Assembly (NCBI GenBank): GCA_946902985.2
Contig: OX336397.1
Coordinates: forward strand, 154,931,890 to 154,995,889
Reading direction: 5' to 3'
DNA length: 64,000 nucleotides
DNA from: Meconema thalassinum
Lineage: Eukaryota; Arthropoda; Insecta; Orthoptera; Tettigoniidae
The notes under the pieces: generated by a model
Told to the model about the DNA's origin: nothing
The model's database searches: none
What the model saw: only the letters and a program-made list of their open reading frames with translations
Made by a program: the position numbers and the translations under genes
In this document: piece by piece, positions 10,246 to 21,819 of the stretch
Layout: each line of letters begins with the position of its first letter
Numbering within the stretch: position 1 is the first letter of the stretch

Positions 10246-13137
10246 GGTGTATTCTTTGAATACACGGTACCTGAGATATAATGTCTACTGCTCCTTGCAT
10301 GTTCATTTCCTTCTTCCTCTTTGCCAAACACCAACAGTGATCTTCTGTTTTCTCCTTGATGGGCAAATCTCTTACGTCTTCATAAGTATGTTTCAGATAT
10401 ATAACTTCTGTGACCCACCTAGCGTCATCTAGTAGCGAACCTCTGAAGCTACTCAATTCCTCATCGTGCAAGAGGACTTACATATCCATCTGGCCACCAG
10501 ATCTTGTTACTATCGTCAGCTATTTTCTCCTTGAGCAAGAGGACTACGTTTACTGTTTCACTCACCATGCTGCGCTAATATCGCCTACTATCAATTCTTA
10601 GAAGACCATCCATCAAGAAGAAAATTTATTTTTGATAAGTTGGTTATGCTGATATGTATACCTTTTGTTTCCTAGCCCCACTCTCTCCCCTTCCTAGGAC
10701 CTTCCGTGCTTCGTTGAGCTGCTCTCACTTCTCCGTCTGCAGTTGACTCGTTCAGTCAAAGCTCCGCTCGAGCTTGCCTCCTCAAACCAAGAGGCTCACC
10801 CTCTTTTACGCCATGTTGGCTAAGTAATCATCAACGGAAACTTCGACTTCAACATGAAATCAAGATAAGTACCATTTTTAAAAAGTTTTAACCTCATCTT
10901 CATGGTTTTAACTTCCAAGTGCTTTTAATTATAATTTATAGGCAGTGTGAAATTATTTACTTTGGGGCAATAATCATTCTTCGTGGGATTTGCCATGTTG
11001 AGCTTTTGCTTGTATAAGCCAACCTTACTAAAAAAGAGCTTTTCTTAAGCTATTCAAACGAGAAATCCTCTCGCTACGTGGGATATTATCTAATACCCGC
11101 TGTCTATAATTATAAAGCTAGTTCCGCCGTTGGATTTTCTCAACCCCATTTTCTGCTAAGGTCGTTCTGGAACCTTCGAGATCTTGTTCTCTATCTGCGA
11201 GTCTTGCCGTCAAGTATTGTTCACGCACTTGTGAAAATGCTAGTTAAAATGAGGAATCTTCCTTATAAATTTTTGCAATAGCTAACTTTCCTCCACCGCT
11301 GGAACCTCTAGAACCTTCTATGGCGCATTTAATTGTAAATCACAACTTTTTCAAGAAATAGACTCTCACCTATATAGTGCAATCAGTTATTTCCATAATT
11401 GCAATAACTTTTTTTTCTCATAAACTTCAGTGTTTCTATAGTGAACTTTGCATCCATCTTCATTGACTACAGTGATAAACAGTGCTTGCTCCACGTTTCT
11501 ACCGCGTCGCGATCGTCCAGTTATATTAAATACGGCCATAAACATTGATCCTATATCCCAATGATCTTTCCTCAACCTTCTACTAACAACCATTATTAAT
11601 AAAATTGAAACTTTTCTATAAGGTGTCACTCACGAGGTGCCCTTCCAACTTTGCTAGTTTAACATTAATTAAATTCTGCATAATTGCTTGTGTGATACAA
11701 GTTTTAAATTCACGTTGTTCCTTTCCCATAATCAGGGAAAACAATTCTCTAAACTCTTGAGCGAGTCATGTTCAGGTTTCACGAAATGGAAACTGTCCCA
11801 TTTGGCGAGTGATTCCTGCTCAAACTTGGGAAGTCTAGAACTTTCTCTTTCACTTTCTTCAGGTTTCACAGTAAGTGACCTGCCCTCTTTGTATAATTCT
11901 CATATATTAATTCTGTATAAATATAAGAAGTTGTAGGAACTTCTATCTTATTTTTCATGTTGTTATTATTGTTATTTTCAAAGTTGTCACTTTCTCTAGA
12001 ACATTCTCCCCTGAATTTCTTAAGGTGCACTTTTTGTACTCCAATTCACGTTCAAGCTTTAATTATTTCATTGCTCATTTGTTTAAATCTTATAAAGATT
12101 TTAGAAACATGTAAGGTTTGAAACCTTGTAAATTGTCAATTGCCTGGAGCAACTGTTTAATGTTGAGAGGTCTGCGACCCTATTTGTTAAAAAGTTCAAA
12201 TGAACTATGTTTATTAAAATTATATTGCATAATTGTTAATTTCCTCAAACTTTTTCTAATTGTAAAATAAACAAATCTTTTCCCTTCGCTTTTTCATTTT
12301 CGAATATAAAGTTTAGGCAAATTCCTGTCTTCCTTGACTCTCCTCACTCAATGATATTAAAATCATTACTAGAGCTTTCACCATTTGTTGCATTTGAGCA
12401 AGAATTCTTAATTTTCACCTCACTAAAGTTCTTCTTAGCGTTAATAGCTAATTCTAATTGGCCAGTAAGGCAAGTCAAGTTCGCTAAGCCAACTACCTGC
12501 TTGTGGAGACCCTCTCCGAAAACTTATGGTCAGTTTTCTAAAAGATAAGTGTTTCCTTTTGTCTAAACTTTTAGCCGGCTCCTCGCTGAGTAAAAGCTTA
12601 GCCATTGTCCAATGCAACCATTGGTTCATTTACCAAGATTACTCAATAAGGCATAATCTTTTATTATTTTCCTTTTTAGAGACACTTGGTCGCCCTTACA
12701 GGCACTCCATAATTTTGGAAATTGAAAATACCAAGCTTGAGTTAAATCATTGGCATTCTTCGAATTACTTTGTAAAACCTAATTTCTTTGAGAAGACATA
12801 CAGTAAATTTGTTCCTCTCAGTCTTGCCAGACCATCACCCTTCCCCATAGTACTTTTATACATGCTTGGGAGGAAATATACTAAAGCCTCTCTCTTGCAA
12901 ACCGCTCAAGTCCTAGCTGCGGTTCCCGTTAGCCTCGACCAAGCTCGTACCTACTTTAGGTATCCGAGAGTTAATTTCCATTGGCAACTGGTTCTAAGGG
13001 TATTTAAAGCTCAACTTATTAATTTTGTGGGACTCTCCTCCTATTTTTTATCCTTCTTTTCCAATCCCAAATCTACTTCCTTCTCTTAATCATCTTCCCT
13101 TGGTGGGTGGGTTATTCCTCATCCTATAATCTACCCA
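10246..13137 (+). repeat. BEL2 5' LTR (2892 bp)
   Basis: Runs from TGGTGTATTC to CTACCCA. It is homologous to the BEL1 LTR but carries about 450 bp of extra sequence around 12300-12830. Confidence 0.85.
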
Positions 13138-13142
13138 AAAAT

Positions 13143-13160
13143 TGGTCCCAGAAACCCGGG
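13143..13160 (+). promoter_or_regulatory. BEL2 primer-binding site
   Basis: TGGTCCCAGAAACCCGGG lies five bases after the LTR end, at the same position as in BEL1. Confidence 0.6.
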
Positions 13161-13403
13161 AGAGCCCATTTTTTCTTTTCTCTTTTTAAAATAGTGTCAT
13201 TTGACAATACTTTGCATATTTCTAATATCTGTGTTGAATATTTCAGCTATAACCACATCGTGCAAAGCCTGTGAACGGGAAAGAGGCCGCTCCTGTCTCC
13301 TATGGTGTGTCCCATTCTTTCTACTCATTCGCTGCTGCCAGCTTGACAGCATTTCCAAGGTTCCACAGTTTCGTGAGTTACATTTTCATTTACCTTCTTT
13401 AAT

Positions 13404-16400
13404 ATGGCTCCCACTGATAAGGATAAGGATGAAAAACTTACTTCTAAACGAGCATCCTATAAAGGGCAAATTACCCGATTCAGAAGGTACATAAAAGAAT
13501 TAGATCCCTCAGACGCGCAATTAAATTTGTTGAAACATCGTGTAAAGGATTTTGAACGTTCTTATGAAAACTACTGTAACATTCAAACTGAAATTGAAAC
13601 TTGCATGCTCAATCAAACAGAAGATCGTGTCGAAGTAGAGAACTTATATTACGAAGGCATAGGTTCTGCTTTCAAAATAATACGCCAACTCGAAGAGGAG
13701 CAGAAAAAGGACGCTTCTGTTCTTGGTTCCCGTCACGAACCCCAAACTTCTTTCCGTGAGGGCACTCACAAGCCCAAACCTACTTTACCGAAAATTGATT
13801 TACCCCATTTTTCTGGAGATGAATCCACCTGGGATTCTTTCTATGAATTATTTTGCTCCCTTGTTCATGACAATGAAGACATTCAAGTCATTTACAAGTT
13901 TCATTACTTGAGATCTATCCTTCGAGGTCAAGCTTTGCAGTTAGTTGAAGCACTTCCTCTGCGTGCCGAAAATTACCCCATTGCCTTTAACTTATTAAAA
14001 GAAAGATATGGAAATTCACGTTTACGTATTCAACGCCATATTAAGGCTCTATTTAACCTACCTGCGTCACAGCACAATGACGTCACTAGTTTGCGTACTT
14101 TAATTGACACTACCCAACTCCACGTTAAAGCTTTGTCCCAATTAGAGCAGCCTACTGAACATTGGGATACTTTCCTAATACATTTAGTAGTTTCTAAAGT
14201 TGATGCTGCTACCCTCAAAGCTTGGGAAATTGAACTTTCTAAGGAAGACGACTACTCTTACGAGCATTTAGTCACTTTCATAAACGCTAGATGCCAACTT
14301 TTAACCGCGCTAGCTAATCAGAGCGAACCTTCATCTCCTAGTTCCAAATTTGAATTAATGTCCATCAAACCCAAAAGCGAACGCTCAGCGTCTAATACCC
14401 AAAAATCAGGGTTCAGCTCATCCAAATTCAAATCAAACACTACTGGTTACCCAACTAGGTCTAGTGAACGTCGTGTTGCTAGCTCTATTGATTTAAATAC
14501 GCAAAGCGAACCTCGCAAAAGTTTAAACGAACCTGTAAAGTGCATACTTTGTAAAGATTCCCATGCCCTATACTTATGTAAATCCTTTAAAGAAATGTCA
14601 GTCGACGACAGACGAAAACTAGTTGCTCAAAATAAACATTGTTTCCACTGTCTAGCGCCCACGCATTCTGCTTCTAATTGTAAGTCCACAAGACTTTGTT
14701 ACCATTGTGAAAAGGCTCATCATACTTTGCTACATCGTCATGATCAGGCAAGGTCATCAACAGCATCCACTTCTCCTAAAAATGATAGTGTTAACAGTTC
14801 TAATGCTTCATCATACATTCAAAATGCTAAGTCCATTCGCAGTGCTCAAGTATTGTTGTCTACTGTTCAAATTGAAGTTCAGGATAACTTTGGCAACTGG
14901 GTCCGTGCACGCGGCCTTCTAGATTCAGCTGCAACTCATGATTTTGTGTCTAATTCCCTGATTAGAAAACTAGGCCTACCCGTAAACCCCACTTCTATCA
15001 ATGTGTCGGGCATCAACAGCTCAAAATCGCAAGCTTTACAATTTTCAAAACTAACCATAAGAGATATTTGTCATAGAAACAACTTTTTTAAACTTAATTG
15101 TCTAATTCTCAATAGCATTGGAGAAGACACTCCTAGTCACTCGGTTGATATTTCGGGGTTAAACATTCCCTCGCATTTAAGGTTAGCCGATCCTTCGTTT
15201 AACACACAAAATCCCATTGACATACTCTTTAGTGCCAATGTCTTTTGGAACTGCCTTCGGAAACAGGTTCGCAAGCTATCCTCAAACGTGGTCGCTAGAG
15301 ACACTAATTTTGGATGGATTGTCACAGGGCAACTTCCCCATTATTCACCCCAATCTGCATCGCAATGTTACTTCTCCAATACTGATCTGGAACAGTTTTG
15401 GAGGCTTGAAAATGTCGATTCTCCTAATGTAACCTCTTCAGAAAATGAATTCTGTGAGCAACTTTTTTTAAACACCACCACTCGTTCTGCTGATGGCCGG
15501 TTCGTCGTTCAAATGCCAAGATTAAATAATCCTCCTAAACTTATCAACTCTCAGCCCAAAGCTCGAAAAGCTCTCTTCGCTATCGAGAGCAAATTCAAGA
15601 AGGAACCTCTTGTTAAACAACAGTACACTGATTTCATGGATGAGTATGAAAGCTTAGATCATATGGAAGTTGTTAACAAATCTAATGATGAATTGCACCC
15701 CCCAATTGAAACGGTTTATTTAAATCATCATCCCGTGTGGAAAAACCCTCTTGTAAAAGATAAAATTCGAGTTGTTTTCAATGGTTCATCACCCGACGTT
15801 AATGGCAACAGCCTTAACGACACACTTTATTCTGGTCCTGCTATTCAATCAGATTTATCTGCTATACTCTTAAATTTTCGATTATTTCCCATAGCTGTCA
15901 TAGCCGACATAAAACAGATGTACCGTCAAGTGTTAATTCAACCAGAACAACGAGATCTTCAAAGAATCTTGTGGCGTGATGAAACCAGTAAGCCCATTAA
16001 GGTATTTCGCTTGAAAACGGTTACTTATGGCTTAAAACCCTCTGCTTTCCTTGCTATCCGATCCCTACACTTGCTAGCCTCTCAAGATGGTCATTTATTT
16101 AACCCCAAAGCCTCTGAAGTACTAACTACGTCATTCTATGTTGACGATTATTTGCAATCCTTCCCCTCTTTGGAGGAAGCTTCTTTTGTATCTTTAGAAC
16201 TTCAGGCATTACTAAGGAATGGAGGTTTCCCACTCCATAAGTGGAACTCCAACTCCCCTGAGTTTCTCGCTCAGTTTCCCATCGAAGACGTAGATCCTTC
16301 TTCTGTCGAAATTTGTGGTAACTCCGAATCTATCAAAACTCTAGGAGTTCACTGGTGCACTAGCACTGACACTCTTATCTATAAAGTTTCGCTCGCAGAA

Positions 16401-18698
16401 GAGCTTCCTAATACAAAAAGACAAATCCTCTCTGAAATTGCAAAAATTTTTGATCCGCTTCAATTTCTTGCCCCAGTTATCGTTATAGCCAAACTCTTCA
16501 TGCAAGAGCTGTGGTCACTTAAATGTGAATGGGATGACGCTGTCCCTCTTTCTTTTCTTAATCGTTGGCTCTCGTTTCGCAGCAATTTGTTGGATCTTTC
16601 CCTTATTGAAATTCCCAGGAATTTAATCAGCTCTCATTCTAATGTATCTTTTTTCCTTCATGTGTTCGCGGACAGTTCCGAAAAAGCTTATGGTTGCTGT
16701 GCATATTTAGTTTATCACGATTCACTCTATGGATCTCCAGTTTCCAACCTTGTTTGTGCCAAATCGAAGGTCGCTCCTCTTAAAACTATCACTTTGCCTA
16801 GGCTCGAACTGTGCGCTGCACTAATGGCTGCAGAACTTGTCAAGAAATTACGGGAAGTATTAAAGGTCGAATTCTCGCAAATCTATCTCTGGAGCGATTC
16901 CATGATCGCCCTTTCGTGGATCGCCAAGAACCCCTCTCACTGGCAAACTTTCGTTGCAAACAGGGTTTCCAAAATTCAAACTCTTTCTTCTGGATGTCAA
17001 TGGAGGCATGTTCCCAGTGCGGATAATCCAGCTGATATTATCTCTCGTGGTTATTTACCCTCTCAATTGGCAGCTTCCCAATTGTACTGGCATGGGCCCT
17101 CGTGGCTAATCGAAGAATCTTCCTCATGGCCTTCTAAACCCCCAGCTACAAACTCCTACTTGCCTGACGCTAAAGTACCTCTACCCATTGCTTCGTGTCT
17201 TGTTTCCAATGCATCTCATCCTTTGTTGTCCCGCTATTCTTCTTTTCATAAATTACTACGGATTGTCGCCTATCTCCTTAGATGGAAATATCTTGTGGTT
17301 GACCAACCTCTTCTCCCTAAACCACACCTTACCAATCATGAATTGAATCTCGCCACCATTAAAGTTTTACAACTGACACAGCAAGAAGCCTTTTCTTCTG
17401 AGTTGTCTTTGCTTTCTTCTAAAAGAGATCTTCCCAAATCCAGCCGTCTTCGTGCTTTAGCCCCGTTCCTTGATGACCATGGGTTACTCAGAGTAGGTGG
17501 AAGGCTCTCGCAATCTTCACTCTCTGAAGACAAAAAGCATCCCGTTATTTTGCCTTCCAAACATCACGTTACTTCTTTAATTATACGTGACTTTCATTAT
17601 CGTAATCTGCATGTTGGTACACGCACTCTGCTTTGCCTTTTAAGGGAAAAGTATTGGATTATAAATGGAATTCATGAAGTTTCTTCTGTAATTCATAAGT
17701 GCATTCCTTGTTTCAAAGCGAAACCTAAAATCAACACTCAATTAATGAGCGATCTGCCCTCTTTTCGTTCTTCTCCTATACGCCCATTTACTTTAACTGG
17801 CGTGGACTATATGGGTCCGTTCCAATATCAACGAAACTCTCCTGAAGCTAAACGCAAATTGTTTGGTAAGCTTTATGTTTCTCTCTTTGTTTGCATGGTT
17901 ACCGGCGCAATCCACTTGGAACTAGTAACGAATGCTTCTACTTCTTATTTTTTATCAGCTGTCTCTCGTTTCACCGCTAGGCGTGGTGTTCCTTCTGAGA
18001 TGTTCTCTGATAACGCTTCCACCTTTCAGGGCGCAGCTTCCCTGTGGAAGAAAGCTCTCACTTCCTCTCCTGCCATGGAACAAATCTCTAATTTTTCTTA
18101 TTCAAAAGGTTTCAAATGGCGCTTCATACCTCCTTACGCTCCGCATCATGGTGGTAGGTGGGAATCTTGCGTAAAGCTCACTAAACGTCATTTAAGAAAA
18201 GTCTTAGGTAATCGAATTCTGACTTACGAAGAATTCAATTCACTGTCTGTTCTGATTGAAGGTGTTGTTAACTCTCGCCCTTTAACTCCGCTTTCCAATG
18301 ACCCTGATGACCTACTTCCACTCACCCCTGGTCACTTCCTTATCGGCACTTCTCTTTCTGCTCCTCCTCCTCTTCCCCATTCTTACAGGGATTCTAATCT
18401 ACCTATCGTTTGGCGGAAACTTGAAGCCCTTCGTAATTCTTTTTGGAAAAGGTGGAACTTGGAATATTTAACTTCCTTACAACGGAGACAGAAGTGGTTT
18501 CTTTCCAGTCCCGACATTAAGGTGGGGGACTTGGTCTTGGTTAGGGATGTCTCACCCCCCCTAGTATGGATTTCTGGTAGGGTGACCGAGTGTTACCCTG
18601 GGAGAGATGGGAGAGTCAGGGTGGCCAGAATCTTGACCACAAATGGACCGATCACAAGACCACTGTCTTTGATCGCTCCGCTGCCATTAAATGTGTAA
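13404..18698 (+). CDS. BEL/Pao Gag-Pol polyprotein (intact)
   Basis: A single 1764-residue frame encodes a complete retrotransposon polyprotein. In order it contains: a capsid-like region (about 120-300, DUF1759-type); Cys/His knuckles (C380/C383, C413/C416, C432/C435); protease (LLDSA, D507); reverse transcriptase (D835 in VIADIKQMY, FYVDD at 911-915); RNase H (D1090, E1135, D1165, D1211); the integrase zinc domain (H1398/H1403, C1433/C1436); integrase catalytic D1468 and D1536 and the E1587 in HHGGRWE; and a DUF5641-like C-terminus. All expected catalytic residues are present and there are no stops or frameshifts. Gag and Pol share one frame with no slippage site, as is common in BEL/Pao. 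The ATG is the first in frame and sits where BEL1 gag also starts. The copy appears able to encode all its own enzymes. Confidence 0.93.
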   Translation: MAPTDKDKDEKLTSKRASYKGQITRFRRYIKELDPSDAQLNLLKHRVKDFERSYENYCNIQTEIETCMLNQTEDRVEVENLYYEGIGSAFKIIRQLEEEQKKDASVLGSRHEPQTSFREGTHKPKPTLPKIDLPHFSGDESTWDSFYELFCSLVHDNEDIQVIYKFHYLRSILRGQALQLVEALPLRAENYPIAFNLLKERYGNSRLRIQRHIKALFNLPASQHNDVTSLRTLIDTTQLHVKALSQLEQPTEHWDTFLIHLVVSKVDAATLKAWEIELSKEDDYSYEHLVTFINARCQLLTALANQSEPSSPSSKFELMSIKPKSERSASNTQKSGFSSSKFKSNTTGYPTRSSERRVASSIDLNTQSEPRKSLNEPVKCILCKDSHALYLCKSFKEMSVDDRRKLVAQNKHCFHCLAPTHSASNCKSTRLCYHCEKAHHTLLHRHDQARSSTASTSPKNDSVNSSNASSYIQNAKSIRSAQVLLSTVQIEVQDNFGNWVRARGLLDSAATHDFVSNSLIRKLGLPVNPTSINVSGINSSKSQALQFSKLTIRDICHRNNFFKLNCLILNSIGEDTPSHSVDISGLNIPSHLRLADPSFNTQNPIDILFSANVFWNCLRKQVRKLSSNVVARDTNFGWIVTGQLPHYSPQSASQCYFSNTDLEQFWRLENVDSPNVTSSENEFCEQLFLNTTTRSADGRFVVQMPRLNNPPKLINSQPKARKALFAIESKFKKEPLVKQQYTDFMDEYESLDHMEVVNKSNDELHPPIETVYLNHHPVWKNPLVKDKIRVVFNGSSPDVNGNSLNDTLYSGPAIQSDLSAILLNFRLFPIAVIADIKQMYRQVLIQPEQRDLQRILWRDETSKPIKVFRLKTVTYGLKPSAFLAIRSLHLLASQDGHLFNPKASEVLTTSFYVDDYLQSFPSLEEASFVSLELQALLRNGGFPLHKWNSNSPEFLAQFPIEDVDPSSVEICGNSESIKTLGVHWCTSTDTLIYKVSLAEELPNTKRQILSEIAKIFDPLQFLAPVIVIAKLFMQELWSLKCEWDDAVPLSFLNRWLSFRSNLLDLSLIEIPRNLISSHSNVSFFLHVFADSSEKAYGCCAYLVYHDSLYGSPVSNLVCAKSKVAPLKTITLPRLELCAALMAAELVKKLREVLKVEFSQIYLWSDSMIALSWIAKNPSHWQTFVANRVSKIQTLSSGCQWRHVPSADNPADIISRGYLPSQLAASQLYWHGPSWLIEESSSWPSKPPATNSYLPDAKVPLPIASCLVSNASHPLLSRYSSFHKLLRIVAYLLRWKYLVVDQPLLPKPHLTNHELNLATIKVLQLTQQEAFSSELSLLSSKRDLPKSSRLRALAPFLDDHGLLRVGGRLSQSSLSEDKKHPVILPSKHHVTSLIIRDFHYRNLHVGTRTLLCLLREKYWIINGIHEVSSVIHKCIPCFKAKPKINTQLMSDLPSFRSSPIRPFTLTGVDYMGPFQYQRNSPEAKRKLFGKLYVSLFVCMVTGAIHLELVTNASTSYFLSAVSRFTARRGVPSEMFSDNASTFQGAASLWKKALTSSPAMEQISNFSYSKGFKWRFIPPYAPHHGGRWESCVKLTKRHLRKVLGNRILTYEEFNSLSVLIEGVVNSRPLTPLSNDPDDLLPLTPGHFLIGTSLSAPPPLPHSYRDSNLPIVWRKLEALRNSFWKRWNLEYLTSLQRRQKWFLSSPDIKVGDLVLVRDVSPPLVWISGRVTECYPGRDGRVRVARILTTNGPITRPLSLIAPLPLNV

Positions 18699-18708
18699 CT
18701 GTTTATTT

Positions 18709-18752
18709 GCTTTCTGTTGGTGTTTGTCCCCCCAGTATGGTCCCCCCAGTAT
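18709..18752 (+). promoter_or_regulatory. pre-3' LTR tract, pyrimidine-rich with a duplicated motif
   Basis: Where a polypurine tract would normally prime plus-strand synthesis, the sequence reads GTCCCCCCAGTATG, then GTCCCCCCAGTA, then the LTR. The C6-AGTA motif is duplicated about 14 bp apart. BEL1 has the similar CCCCTCCCAGTA at its equivalent site. Confidence 0.5.
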
Positions 18753-21215
18753 GGTGTATTCTTTGAATACACGGTACCTGAGATATAATGTGTACTGCTC
18801 CTTGCATGTTCATTTCTTTCTTCCTCTTTGCCAAACACCAACAGTGATCTTCTGTTTTCTCCTTGATGGGCAAATCTCTTACGTCTTCATAAGTATGTTT
18901 CAGATATATAACTTCTGTGACCCACCTAGCGTCATCTAGTAGCGAACCTCTGAAGCTACTCAATTCCTCATCGTGCAAGAGGACTTACATATCCATCTGG
19001 CCACCAGATCTTGTTACTATCGTCAGCTATTTTCTCCTTGAGCAAGAGGACTACGTTTACTGTTTCACTCACCATGCTGCGCTAATATCGCCTACTATCA
19101 ATTCTTAGAAGACCATCCATCAAGAAGAAAATTTATTTTTGATAAGTTGGTTATGCTGATATGTATACCTTTTGTTTCCTACCCCCACTCTCTCCCCTTC
19201 CTAGGACCTTCCGTGCTTCGTTGAGCTGCTCTCACTTCTCCGTCTGCAGTTGACTCGTTCAGTCAAAGCTCCGCTCGAGCTTGCCTCCTCAAACCAAGAG
19301 GCTCACCCTCTTTTACGCCATGTTGGCTAAGTAATCATCAACGGAAACTTCGACTTCAACATGAAATCAAGATAAGTACCATTTTTAAAAAGTTTTAACC
19401 TCATCTTCATGGTTTTAACTTCCAAGTGCTTTTAATTATAATTTATAGGCAGTGTGAAATTATTTACTTTGGGGCAATAATCATTCTTCGTGGGATTTGC
19501 CATGTTGAGCTTTTGCTTGTATAAGCCAACCTTACTGAAAAAGAGCTTTTCTTAAGCTATTCAAACGAGAAATCCTCTCGCTACGTGGGATATTATCTAA
19601 TACCCGCTGTCTATAATTATAAAGCTAGTTCCGCCGTTGGATTTTCTCAACCCCATTTTCTGCTAAGGTCGTTCTGGAACCTTCGAGATCTTGTTCTCTA
19701 TCTGCGAGTCTTGCCGTCAAGTATTGTTCACGCACTTGTGAAAATGCTAGTTAAAATGAGGAATCTTCCTTATAAATTTTTGCAATAGCTAACTTTCCTC
19801 CACCGCTGGAACCTCTAGAACCTTCTATGGCGCATTTAATTGTAAATCACAACTTTTTCAAGAAATAGACTCTCACCTATATAGTGCAATCAGTTATTTC
19901 CATAATTGCAATAACTTTTTTTTCTCATAAACTTCAGTGTTTCTATAGTGAACTTTGCATCCATCTTCATTGACTACAGTGATAAACAGTGCTTGCTCCA
20001 CGTTTCTACCGCGTCGCGATCGTCCAGTTATATTAAATACGGCCATAAACATTGATCCTATATCCCAATGATCTTTCCTCAACCTTCTACTAACAACCAT
20101 TATTAATAAAATTGAAACTTTTCTATAAGGTGTCACTCACGAGGTGCCCTTCCAACTTTGACAGTTTAACATTAATTAAATTCTGCATAATTGCTTGTGT
20201 GATACAAGTTTCAAATTCACATGGTTCCTTTCCTATAATCAGGGAAAACATTCTTTAAACTCTTGAGTGAGTCATGTTCAGGTTTCACGAAATGGAAACT
20301 GTCCCATTTGGCCAGTGATTCCTGCTCAAACTTGGGAAGTCTAGAACTTTCCTTTTAACTTTCTTCAGGTTTCACAGTAAGTGACCTGCCCTCTTTTGTA
20401 TAATTCTCATATAGTAATTCTGTTTAAATATAAGAAGTTGTAGGAACTTCTATCTTATTTTTCATGTTTTTATTATTGTTATTTTCGAAGTTGTCACTTT
20501 CTCTAGAACATTCTCTCAAGAATTTCTTACGGTACACTCTTTGTACTCCAATTCACGTTCCAACTTTAATTGCTTCATTGTTTATTTGTTTAAATCGTAT
20601 AAAGATTTTAGAAACATGTAAGGTTTGAAACCTTGTAAATTGTCAATTGCCTGGAGCAAACGTTTAATGTTGAGAGGTCTGCGACCCCATTTGTTAAAAA
20701 GTTCAAATGAACTATGTTTGTCAAAATTATATTACAAGTTTGTTAATTTCCTCAAACTTCCTTGAATTGTTAAATAAATTAAATATTTGTTTTTGGATTC
20801 ATCATTTCTCTGATACTACAGTTAGGCAAGATCCTGGCTTTCCTAGCTCTTCCTAGGTTTATGCCCTCGTTCATACTCAATAAAGCTTTTACTATTTGTC
20901 TGGCCAGACCCTCACCCTTCCCTATAGTACTTTTATGCATGCTTGGGAGGAAATACACTAAAGCCTTTCTCTGGCAAACTGCCCAAGTCTTAGCTGCGGT
21001 TCCCGTCAGCTTCGACCAAGCTCGTATCCACTTTAGGTATCCGAGAACGGATTTGCGGTGGCAACCACCTTTAAGTGTGTTTAAAGTTAAACTTATTAAT
21101 TTTGTGGGACTCTCCTCCTATTTTTCTATCCTTTTTCTCCAATCCAAAATCTACTTCCTTTTCTTAATCATCTTCCCTTGGTGGGTGGGTTATTCCTCAG
21201 CCAATAATCTACCCA
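18753..21215 (+). repeat. chimeric 3' LTR (BEL2 left, BEL1 right)
   Basis: From 18753 to about 20150 the sequence matches the BEL2 LTR, including CGAGGTGCCCTTCCAAC. From about 20210 to 21215 it carries BEL1-specific variants, such as CAAGTTTCAAATTCACATGG, and lacks the 450-bp BEL2 insert. The switch lies in shared sequence between these points. The result is one LTR of about 2.46 kb that belongs to both elements. Confidence 0.8.
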
Positions 21216-21706
21216 GGGGGGGGGGGGGGGGTGCGGACCGCACCGGGTGACACCAAATTAGGGTGGGTCGTAAAAATTTCATTTTTAAACAAATTTAGCA
21301 CAGCAAACATCGATTTTTTTTACCAGGACTAAGTGTCTGTCTTGTCTGCCTTCACTTCATTAGTTATAAAAAATTGTGAATTTATCATTTAGCTCCTAGA
21401 ATCTCTCCCCTATCTCTCAGTGAGCCTACAATTATTTCTTACGACCTGTGTGTCTTTGGCTTCATGTGAGAGGAGTTGTTCAAAGCTAAAGTTTATAAAG
21501 AACTATTTCTGATCTACCAAAGGACAGTCAAGACTTTCTGATCTTGCAATATTATCAATTGGAAGTGATTTGGCGAAAGGAGTTGATTTCGATGAAGTAA
21601 TTAACAAGTTTGTAGCTCTAAAGGTCAGGAAAGGAAAGTTTTGATTTAGTCGAGATTTAATATGACAAAATTTAATGTTAAAATAACAATTAAAAAAGTA
21701 ACATAT
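21216..21706. other. hAT element interior, right of BEL1
   Basis: Begins with a G-run (about 16-17 G) and then GTGCGGACCGCACCGGGTGA, a small palindrome. The rest is AT-rich with no ORF. Confidence 0.45.
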
Positions 21707-21774
21707 TAGCCTACTTTCGATTTTTGCAAAAAATGAAAGTAGACTTATGAGATCAACACAGGGCGAAAAAAAGT

Positions 21775-21819
<45 letters not shown>

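Larger units (their letters stand above)
10246..20160 (+). mobile_element. BEL/Pao LTR retrotransposon BEL2, intact coding
   Basis: Two copies of an LTR starting TGGTGTATTC (10246 and 18753) flank a 5.6-kb internal region with one open Gag-Pol frame. The two LTR copies differ at about four visible positions in 1.4 kb, so the insertion is young. It lies inside the BEL1 3' LTR. Its own 3' LTR changes to BEL1-type sequence between about 20150 and 20210, so the exact right end has been lost. Confidence 0.88.
3055..21215 (+). mobile_element. BEL/Pao LTR retrotransposon BEL1 (defective, interrupted)
   Basis: It starts with the LTR end TGGTGCATTC and ends at ATCTACCCA. A G-run lies on both sides, compatible with a 5-bp GGGGG target duplication but not diagnostic. 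It contains a 2445-bp 5' LTR, a 4.0-kb internal region with broken gag and protease, a substituted polymerase region, an integrase C-terminus, and a 3' LTR split by BEL2. The two LTR copies differ at only a handful of positions over about 1.7 kb of comparable sequence, so insertion was recent. Confidence 0.85.
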
